64,000 nt of DNA from Microbotryomycetes sp. JL201 (Eukaryota; Basidiomycota; Microbotryomycetes): assembly GCA_033819885.1 (NCBI GenBank), contig JAQYUZ010000003.1, positions 558,001 to 622,000 on the forward strand, in the 5' to 3' direction. Position 1 is the stretch's first letter, and each line of letters starts with the position of its first letter. Below the pieces are notes generated by a model, which saw only the letters and a list, made by a program, of their open reading frames with translations, did not search any database and had not been told where the DNA came from. The position numbers and the translations under genes are program-made. Positions 56,068 through 64,000 of this stretch are shown piece after piece.

Positions 56068-57974
56068 ATGCAGCGACCATGGGTTGTGCTAGTCAGGCCA
56101 ATACGCAGCACATTGCGTCCAGGTGGTATTTCACATAGTCCGAACGCCTGCACGTTACATCATAGGTGTACTACGAGCTCGGCGCGACCGGCAGTGTTTC
56201 GGCTGCAGAATGGCAATGTGTTCCCGTTCGGCATTCCTTCAGATGACCCGAAACATGCCACATTCGTCAATTTCAGCTGGACCATTCACGACCAAGAGTG
56301 CTGGGCGGTGCTGTCCGAGGCGGGCACGGCAGCCAGTCAGAACAAAACGCACTTGCTGCAATTGCTGCAAGCTCAAGCACGGGTGCAACCGACACAAGCC
56401 ATGTCTTATCCGATCCTGGCAACATTACCAAAAATCGACCGACCACAGAGTGAGGGCGGAGCACGAGAAGCAGGCGTCGACGACGTCGTGCAGACCGTCT
56501 CCTTCAAGACAAGACTCAAGCGGACAGGCGATTTTGACGACTATACGGCAAGGTACTTTGCCATCCGGGAAGAGGACAAGCTCACCGTCAGGCAGCACCT
56601 CGAAGCGAATTTGCCACTCCACGTACGCCGAGCAAAAGGCGATGATATCATCGACAGCTTGGCACAAAAGTTGAGGATACAAGACTTGCTGGATCTGCCT
56701 CTTGTCACCTTGAGCAATGGCCAGACTAGGAGGGCGCGGATTCTGCGAGCCCTGTTGCGGAGTCCAGAGCTCTTGGTGTTGGAAGAGCCATTCAGTGAGT
56801 CAAGCCAGCGTAAGGTTTGCCAGCAGCAAAAGCTAAACACTGGCGCAATGATTGCAGCTGGACTCGATGTCGAGTCGCGACCGTTGCTGGCTTCGCTGCT
56901 CGCGGAGCTGCACTCGCGCCGCTCTCCAAGAATGTTGTGGGTGCTGAGACCTCAAGACGAGTTGCCAGATTGCGTCACTCACGTCGCACTTCTCGGAAAC
57001 AAGATTGGCGAAGTCTTGATCGGCCCGCGCTCCGAAATGATCGCCCACGAACGAACAAAGGCATTGTTTGAAGCTGGCGCCCGTGAGAGGAGGCGAGCAG
57101 CTGAGAAGAAACAACAGCTTGGCAAGGATAGGAAAGCAATGAGCAAGCGGCCGGATGGAAAGGAGCTTGTCTCGCTAAGAAACGTCAACGTTGCATACGG
57201 TCCGCGGGCGGTCTTGCAGGACATCAACTGGGTCGTTCGCGAAGGGGAACGTTGGCTGCTGTCTGGTCGCAATGGTGAGCATAATTGAATGGTTGCCCCG
57301 ATTACAAGCAACGCAAATTGATCTCGCGGTTTGAAGGTTCGGGCAAAAGCACATTGCTATCAGTCGTCCTCGGCGACCATCCCCGTTCATTTATGGAAGA
57401 CGTCACGGTGTTTGGCAAGCTGCGGATCAAGCAAGCGACGTCTACGAGTGAGTTGGGTGTCCGAAACGCATCCTGGATTTCTTTTGACCTGATATGTGCA
57501 GTCCAAGCACTTATTGGCCACGTGTCACCAGAAATCGCCAACGTTTTTCCGAGAAAGTATGGTCCGGGCGGATTGACCGCGCGAGACTCGATCGTGACTG
57601 GGTTCGACTCTGTATTTTGCTTTCGGAGAGCATCGCCGGAGCAATCTGCGCTCGTGGATGAGCTCGTAGCGGCACTTGACATGCCTCTGCTCTCATCTGA
57701 GCTGTTGAACACGCTGTTTGTCGAGCTTTCTCCTGGCGAGCAATCGCTCGTACTGCTCATGCGAGCACTGGTCAAGCGTCCACCGTTGCTCGTGTTGGAC
57801 GAGCCGTTCGCGGGCATGGACAAGGATATGGTCGATCACGTCAAAAAATTCTTGAACGAGAAACTCGATCCGAAGCAAGCTATCGTGATGGTCAATCATT
57901 TCGAAGAAGAAATACCCGAAACGATAGACAGGCAGTTGAGGTTGAAGGATGGCAAAGTCGTAGAGCAGATCTAA
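56068..57974 (+). CDS. Tandem ABC ATPase without membrane domain (yeast YDR061W type)
   Basis: Four exons (56068-56794, 56858-57274, 57337-57447, 57502-57974), 575 aa. There are two ATP-binding cassettes in one chain. The first is degenerate: no clear Walker A, signature-like LVTLSNGQTRRARILRALL, Walker B LLVLEEPF. The second has GRNGSGKSTLLSVVLGD (Walker A, split by an intron at its second glycine), LIGHVSPEIANVFPRK, signature FVELSPGEQSLVLLMRALV, Walker B LLVLDEPFAGMD and switch His in VMVNHFEEEIPE. The arginine-rich start MQRPWVVLVRPIRSTLRPGG looks like a mitochondrial presequence. This matches the fungal YDR061W/ModF-like group, of unknown function. Intron 56795-56857 is stop-free and in frame. 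Confidence 0.88.
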
Positions 57975-59915
57975 AGATGACGATAATGCAATGATTGGCT
58001 CTGTTGCGGCGCCTTTGGAGGTGAAAGATCGACGCGCTTCGGTGGGGCCTAAAGCTCGGCTTGTGGGGGCGACCCAACCACGCGCCTACGGTCTGTGGCT
58101 TGTCCAGCGCCCACAACACAACGCACATTCCCATGCTGTCTCTATCACTGACGCCCCGCCGGACAATACTCCTGTGAGTCGATCGCACTACCATCAAATC
58201 CCATGCCCAGTCACGCGACCCGGCTGACTGGTCGATCCGGCACCGGTTCCTCAGGATCGCGTCAGTGCCTGCAGCGCTACTCGCGTACAACAAGGCGGTA
58301 CATGCCAACCTGGTGCATCGCAGTCGCTCAAGCCCTGGTCTGAGCTGTATCGACACGCAACGAAGCGGTGGTGGCGTCTGATGAGCCGAACGGCCGCCGA
58401 CAACATATTTTGAAACAATGTCCCAATAATGTCCTCGCTCTCGATTCTACAAGCTTGGGCAGAACTTGGTTGCACGACGGTGGCAGAAGCGACTGTTCAT
58501 CGCACGTGACCCCATCATCGAGCTACTGCAAAGCATGGTCTGGTAGTGTTGTAGAGGAATTGATTAAATGTGTGCTTTCATTCGCTTCAGCCAGTATTGA
58601 CCGTGCAAGCGACTTCAAAGAGAAGCGACGTCCCTGTCGTTTTCAGTGGCAATCTCGACCATTCGCGTCGTGTGCTTTTGGCCGAAGACGCCAAGCTTTG
58701 CCACTGTGCTTTTTGCTTGATTGGCCGGTGATTTGGTCCCTCACGTGATAAAGCCTGGGTGTGTTGGAATTGGCGATTCGAATCCCGAATCGTAGATGCA
58801 GTATCGGCACCTTGGGGACATGTCCAGATTCGATCAAATGCTCATCTCCTCTTCAGTTGGTGACGTATGCAGGTGGGAGTGCTTGCATCATGCAATTCGC
58901 GCCTCCTTTTCCGGTGAAAACAGCTATTCGTCCCGATGCTATAAAATGTATATCGACTTGCATTCGCGCTTGAGAGAAGCTGAGAGGTGCCATCACTGGG
59001 GTATCTTTGCTCTCCTGTCGTATGCTGGAAAAACGTCCTCGTCCACCTCGTTCTCCTTCCTCCCACCTCGCTCGATCGCAATGCAAGATCAATGACCTCT
59101 GTTCGGTGCGCCTATTGTGAACATGAACGACCTTGTGGCACTGCATGCTCTTGAATTGCATCCTTGACTGGATGCTCGATGGTTCGCTCCCGTTTTCCAA
59201 GCAGCGACCATCTGCCCCTCCCTCAATGTGATTCTCTTGTCACAATCCACTTCTACATTCACGCCCTCCTTATTCATGTCGGCCGTCCTGCTCCTCCATG
59301 GGCGCTGTCGACGGGAACAGTTGGGCAGAGCGATTCTTGTCGCCGTAGTTGGTCCTCGACTTGCTTTCCGGCGGTCGGAGACACTTGACTTCGGTATCAA
59401 GGACCAGATGCTGTTCGTCCTGGGCCTTACTAACCTTTGCCAACCGCTCCTCGGCCGGCACGTTTTTTTTCGTGTCGGTGTCTGGCAGGGGCGGTAGAGA
59501 CAGTCACTGGGTACACTTTGCAATTTGACCATGTGGTGACATCAATATGGATGTTCTATGATCTATACCTGGATAGCGCACCTCCGTTTTTCTAGATCTT
59601 CCGCCAATCTTTAAGCTCTGCAATTGTATTCCGGAGCGACTCTGCACACTTTCAGGGAGGCGTTTGCCCTGCGTACGCACGTCAACATTGTAGTTTCGGG
59701 GCCACGAACTACGTGAACTTTCGTGTCCGGAGACGAAATCGGATCCGGCCGACGGTCTTCCGACCTCGCCGACCCAAGACCAAAAGCTTCCATGACGCTA
59801 GCGGCTTGAGCCCGCACGCCCAGGCTTGAAGAGCAGTAAGATCTCATACTCGGCGACCTAGCCTTGATCACTTGTCACGCACTGCTCCGCGCCTGCGTCG
59901 TTCTTGTCCTGGACA
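57975..59915. other. 1.9 kb without a recognised gene
   Basis: The largest empty interval in the window. Open frames on both strands (for example 57892-58356 minus, 58368-58748 plus, 59089-59532 minus) show no domain, no convincing splice pattern and no codon continuity. No tRNA cloverleaf, simple repeat or transposon hallmark found by eye. It could hold a non-coding transcript, a highly intron-split unknown gene, or decayed sequence. Confidence 0.5.
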
Positions 59916-60848
59916 ATGGTCTTGCAATCGCTCGTGTCACCCTTCATTACGGGCTCGTATGACTTTTGGTACTTGTCGTTCGCGTTGCCGACCGCGGTCG
60001 TGGCTGCCCTTTTGCCCCAGTCATGGACGAGCACTTCGTCACCGTTCCTTAATTCGGCCGAGCTGGCGCAACGAGGCATCGCAGCGCCAGTCCCAGCGCC
60101 ACCGGCAGGATGCCAATGGGTCAACGTCCAGGCTGGGTACCAGATCAACACAGGGGTAGACGTCTCGTTTGGCAAATCTTCATTTTATGTACGTTACTTG
60201 ATCAGTCTCCTCGCACTCGTTTCTCGTCGGAACTCACACCGCTGGATGGAATGGCTCTGTAGGAAGCCAAAGTTGAAGTCCCGTTCTTGCAACATCCGTA
60301 CATCAAACACACGGCGCCGTTGGCGTTCAAGTCGACCGTTCTGTTTTCGAGCTTGTCAATGACGGCGTCAAGCGAATTGATCACTGGCTTGCGCTCCCGC
60401 AAGACCACGTTCGAAAACCAAACGGACACCTTTTATCGCGCTGACGGTTGGCTCACGCTTGAGGACGGGTCAGATGTTGCATCTCGGACGGAAGCGTGGT
60501 CGAGAGACCTAGTTCGAGAGACTACTCAAGGCTGGTTCGTTGGGCAAGGATCCGGCTTCTCTGCAAACAAGGTCCGCTCATCAGGCGCTTGTTTTTCACA
60601 CAGACACTGACGCGCGTTTCCTCTGACAGTTTACACTCGAGCCGAAAGAGTCAGAGCAAGAACACGCTCAAGTATCATTGCAGCTCAACTTGCCTCGGTT
60701 CCTCGCAAAGTCGATACAAGAAACTCGGACTCTACTCGCCGACTCTGGTGTCGAGATGAACGACAGCGGGTGGATAAGGGTCGCTTCGACCGGATGGAAA
60801 CTGTTTGATGCGAGCAAACTAGAATCAAAACCGATCTCGAAAATCTAA
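59916..60848 (+). CDS. Uncharacterised membrane-anchored protein
   Basis: Three exons (59916-60188, 60263-60571, 60630-60848) with consistent phases give 266 aa. The N-terminus holds one hydrophobic segment (FWYLSFALPTAVVAALLPQ), which should be a membrane anchor or uncleaved signal. The rest is a soluble region with alternating beta-like hydrophobics: CQWVNVQAGYQINTGVDVSF, EAKVEVPFLQHPYIKH, TFYRADGWLTLEDGSDVASR, HAQVSLQLNLPRFLAKSI, and ends DSGWIRVASTGWKLFDASK. I do not recognise a family. Real coding status is supported by clean splice sites and length divisibility. Confidence 0.6.
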
Positions 60849-61017
60849 GGCTTAGGTTGCAGACCTGACAAATCGGATAAGAAATGCTTGTATTGTGCAT
60901 GAAAAAAATCTACAGTTTGCTCTTTGCAAAGCTCGGCGGGTCTTGCCACTCTGGTTGGCGTTTCTGACAAAACGAAAGGAAAGGACATGAAACTTGAGCC
61001 GGCCGCGCAAAGCCTGG

Positions 61018-61945
61018 TTACAGCATCCGACTCACTTCGACGAATGCTTTCAAGCCTTCTTTCAGGTTGTAACCCGAATACAAAGCCTGTGCCTGCTCCG
61101 TGTCGAGGCTCTTGTAAACAACGTCATGGATGCCGTTGCCGTCTTTGAACAAATTGATCTGGTTCTTGGTCACTTGAACCGCATCAGGAGACGCGGCAAT
61201 GATACGTTTCGCCCAGTCGAGCGCCGTTGGCAAGACCTTGTCGGCCGATACAACGTCTGTAAGGACCGAACCGGCGAGGAGGTGTTGAGGGAACGGCTCT
61301 CCCGTCAACAGATATGGCACGAGCGCGGGACACTTCATAACTGTGGGACAAATAAAATTAGACGTCGACCTCTGATCACGACAATGTCACGTAGACTCGC
61401 GCAAGTTGGGGATGCCACCAACTGATGCGACAACGCCCCTGAGTGGCGTTCGCGGGTGTCAGCAGTCGTCGTCGTCTTCTACTGTTTACTGTGAATGCTC
61501 ACCTCTTGACTTCCGGCAAACCGAGTTTTGCACCTGTGCAGCCAATGACGATATCACAATTGAGCAGCAACTCGACGCCGCCGCCAAACGCCATGCCGTT
61601 GACGGCTGCAATCAGAACCTTGGTCGACCTCCTTCTCGCAATCGATCCAAAACCATGCGGGTTACGTAAAATCTTGCTTGGCGGCGAGTCATCCGAGCCG
61701 GCCGTCTTGTTCCAATTCTTGAGGTCTTGGCCTGCACAGAATGCTCGACCGGTACCAGTGACGACCATGACCCAAAGTGACGGCTCTTGTTCGAACCAGT
61801 CAAGCACCCGACGCAGATCGTTCTCAAGATCGTCCGTCATGGCGTTGAGCGCTTCTGGTCGGTTCAGGCGCAGCTGCAGCACTTTTGGTTGAGGAAAAGT
61901 CACAACGAGGTGGCTACCAACACTTGGATAATCTTGTCGTGCCAT
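61018..61945 (-). CDS. Enoyl-CoA hydratase/isomerase family protein
   Basis: Crotonase-fold acyl-CoA enzyme. Three exons (61945-61503, 61438-61401, 61340-61018), 267 aa. Landmarks: LQLRLNRPEALNAMTDDLEN, VMVVTGTGRAFCAGQDLKNW (oxyanion hole), KVLIAAVNGMAFGGGVELLL, CDIVIGCTGAKLGLPEVKRG, VASVGGIPNLL. The usual hydratase glutamates are only partly evident, so hydratase versus isomerase is open. The C-terminus ends VEVSRML, a PTS1-like tripeptide position (RML is a weak variant of SKL), so peroxisomal location is possible. Intron 61341-61400 has a GC donor (TGC|GCGAGT); no GT donor nearby gives the required phase. Confidence 0.88.
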
Positions 61946-62132
61946 TGTGACGATGCGCTGGCGTCGCAAGCCGGTCAAGCGGTCGAGCACACAAAGCCTA
62001 AACGGAGAAGCCACAAGTTGGGCCCCGCTTCGGAACCTCGGGCCGAGCTCGCTTCACCCGGTTATACAACTCTTGAGTTCATTACGCAAGCCATGCTGTC
62101 TATAACTACTTGCAGTACACAAATGCGTCCAT

Positions 62133-64000
62133 TCACTCCAGTAACCTGTTCAGTTCACGCAACCCTTTCGCCAAACCGAAACTTGCTCCCGCCATGGCCT
62201 GCTTCGTCTGCTTCGAGAAAGCTTGCCCGGGCGCCTTGCTCGTCTCGCTCTGCATCTCGCTCAACTTGTCACAATTGTCGATCAGATCCCTCAGAATGCC
62301 GTCGCCTTCCTCACGAGCAGATCCTTGAAGCGCGTCGCGTGAGATAGCCACGATCGACGAAACGATCGTGATGATCTCTGTCAGGTTTTCGTTCAACTGC
62401 TCGCCTGACGCCCCATTCCGCATCGACGACAGCAGAGACTGAATCGAGTGGACAATGGCCTCTGTTTGGTTTTCGATGTAGGCCTGCGATACGGGCATTC
62501 AGCATTCGTGCATTACACGGGACGAGGAAGTCAGGCAGGCCCACCTTGAGTTCCTCGGCAGAATTCTCTATCCGCGGGCTTTGACCTACGTCGGGACCAG
62601 GCTGGGAGAGCGAAATAGCCCTGGACGCGCCAGAGTATCGTTGCTGCTCATCCCGAACGCCCGAGTGAGAAGCTTCGCCATCGTAAGCTTGTCTCTGCTC
62701 GCGCTGGGTGTCGTAATCAGCTTGACTCCGCCCCTGCCAATCATTGTAATGCTGAGTGGGTGTAGGTTCTGGATGACTCGGCGGTTGCGGCAACGCCGCG
62801 TTTGAGCGCCCTTGATAAGATGAAGCGGTCGAGTCGTATCGGTGGTGCTGGGGCGAAGCGACCCGGCGATGCGGATCTACTGTTGACTGTTGATTATATC
62901 GGTCTTGCTCCCACGAGGATGACGGGGGCCGGTTGGGGCTGGCACTCGATCCAGCCTGCCATGACCGCTCATTTGGCGCTACATTCCGCGTTTGAGATTG
63001 CATCGACCCGACTGGCGACGTGGCACGCTCTGCCTGAGAACTGCGATCTCGCGACCCACTGCCGCCGCCCATGCTAAAGCTGCTGAAAGCGTTCTTGACG
63101 CTGCTCAAGCCACCGCTTAGGTACCCGTTCGGCTTTGAGGGCGGCGCAGGGGCGCTCGAGTCGGGCAAAGAAGGCATTGGCTCGTTTCTAGCCTCTGCCG
63201 CCATTCGACTGGCTGCGGTAGATCTCCTGATCTTGAGCAAGCGTACGAGGTCGACCACCGTTGCTGATAAATGTGAAGCGGCGGCGTCGAGCAAAGACAC
63301 GGGCGAGATGCCGAACGAAGTTGCGTGCGTTTTGCTGGCAGTCATCAAGTTGGACAAGGTCGCCTGAAGCTTCGGTCGCAACATTTGCATTTGTTCTTGC
63401 TCTTGCGGAGACAGCCGAGACAGGTCGACCGACAGCAAATCTTCCTCGATCTTGTCGATGGCTGATACGACTGCTCGGGCGGCACCCAGAACGGATGACA
63501 CGTCCTCTGACCTGCCGGCCTGCAGCAGATCGTCGATGGACGTCTGAAAATTCGAGACGTTGATGTCGGCGATCTGACCATCCGGGCTGGCAGGCATGTA
63601 ATCGCCTTCGACCCGGATGGTAGATGAGAATATTTGAGAGGTGGCTGCGGACAAAATTTCAAGATCAGAGACCTCGAAAAACGCCGGAGGTTTGACAGCA
63701 TAGAAAAACGCCGGAGGTTTGTGACAGCATACCTTTGAGATTGCGCAGCTCCGTTTTCGTTTGCTCGTACCGCTTCTTCCAAGTTTTAACTTCGTCCTCT
63801 CTGCTCTCGAACGCTTTCTGATCGCGTTCTCGTTCTTCCAGCAACGCTTCGTACTTTGCGTTGACATCTCGCAACTCGTACGCCAGCGATGTGACTTCGT
63901 CTCTCAACTCGTTCGCCAAAATCTCCGCCTCTGATTTTTCTCTCGCAAGCCTCTCCAAATCAGATCTCATCCTCGCAACATCTCCGGGCGCGGCAGTTTC
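62133..64000 (-). CDS. SPA2: SPA2-like polarity scaffold, C-terminal part (runs off the window)
   Basis: Three exons visible (64000-63733, 63644-62545, 62483-62133); the 5' part lies beyond 64000 with the frame open. The visible protein begins with a long coiled coil (DLERLAREKSEAEILANELR, then VNAKYEALLEERERDQKAFE), followed by a folded helical region (NFQTSIDDLLQAGRSEDVSS, QMLRPKLQATLSNLMTASK, VVDLVRLLKI), about 180 residues of Ser/Gln/Pro-rich sequence, and a C-terminal helical bundle (AYIENQTEAIVHSIQSLLSS, LTEIITIVSSIVAISRDAL, FSKQTKQAMAGASFGLAKGL). This order fits Spa2/Sph1 polarisome proteins (GIT-like C-terminus). The diagnostic N-terminal SHD repeats would be outside the window, so the name is probable rather than certain. 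Intron 63645-63732 contains a tandem duplication. Confidence 0.75.
63676..63731. repeat. tandem duplication (27 and 29 bp copies)
   Basis: Two adjacent copies, 63676-63702 and 63703-63731, begin GAAAAACGCCGGAGGTTTG and differ only by a 2-nt insertion in the second. They lie inside the first visible intron of the SPA2-like gene, next to its splice donor. Confidence 0.9.

Noticed and set aside
58761-58800. GATTCGAATCCCGA resembling a tRNA T-arm
   Set aside because: The flanking bases do not pair into a five-base T stem, and no anticodon or D arm fits upstream on either strand.
59089-59532. 147-codon minus-strand open frame, possibly a small spliced gene
   Set aside because: A fragment (EERLAKVSKAQDEQHLVLD) looks protein-like and has a possible GTTAGT donor nearby, but I could not connect exons or find a family.
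1-64000. CRISPR arrays, prophage, insertion sequences, bacterial operons, integrated viral elements
   Set aside because: All supported genes are eukaryotic nuclear genes with spliceosomal introns. No direct-repeat arrays, integrase, reverse transcriptase, capsid or transposase motif was seen.

Overview
This window looks like nuclear DNA from a basidiomycete fungus with a compact genome. All 29 genes I can support are eukaryotic. They carry about 158 short introns (mostly 50-90 nt, CTGAC/CTAAC-like branch sites, mostly CAG/TAG acceptors), genes sit on both strands, and intergenic gaps are mostly 80-400 bp. The mix (Urbs1/SREA-type iron GATA factor, CFIm25/NUDT21, MHF1, a SulP-STAS-cNMP transporter, Kex1, a GT49 glycosyltransferase) fits Basidiomycota. 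The compactness suggests Pucciniomycotina (a Mixia-like genome is a guess I cannot test here). I rebuilt the exons by hand from splice sites, reading phase and family conservation. Every complete model has a coding length divisible by three.

Layout. 0.4-5.6 kb: iron GATA repressor, acyl-protein thioesterase-like hydrolase, BRCT protein. 5.9-14.9 kb: mitochondrial malonyl-CoA:ACP transacylase, SulP-STAS-cNMP transporter, DPH3, MHF1/CENP-S. 15-21.5 kb: 14-3-3, glucose-6-phosphate 1-epimerase, CFIm25, sterol C4-methyl oxidase ERG25. 21.5-23.2 kb: a gene-free, low-complexity stretch with an imperfect inverted repeat. 23.2-33.5 kb: tyrosyl- and valyl-tRNA synthetases (convergent), an unknown gene, TIP41 and SEC13 (divergent). 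33.6-46.8 kb: KEX1, an MCH1/nodulin-like MFS carrier, a cysteine-rich orphan with a GNAT-like segment, a WDR48-type protein. 47-58 kb: LSM4, an AIM18-like mitochondrial protein, a ketopantoate-reductase-like enzyme, a G-alpha subunit, a GT49 glycosyltransferase, a tandem ABC ATPase. 58-59.9 kb: no gene recognised. 59.9-64 kb: an unknown membrane-anchored protein, an enoyl-CoA hydratase/isomerase, and the 3' part of a SPA2-like polarity gene that runs off the end.

There is no operon-like or gene-cluster logic; these are mostly housekeeping genes. Loose themes are translation (TYS1, VAS1, DPH3), TOR/PP2A, 14-3-3 and G-protein signalling, the secretory pathway (SEC13, KEX1, GT49), and genome maintenance (MHF1, WDR48 homologue, BRCT protein).

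The most unusual signal is in splicing. At least eight introns need a GC donor (GCAAGT, GCGAGT or GCATGT) to keep conserved protein sequence in frame, about 5% of the introns placed. Several conserved genes also carry internal exons of 14-19 nt. Other points worth checking are a valyl-tRNA synthetase whose mitochondrial presequence has no AUG, a histidine tract in the iron regulator, and an LSM4 gene whose first coding exon is just ATG.
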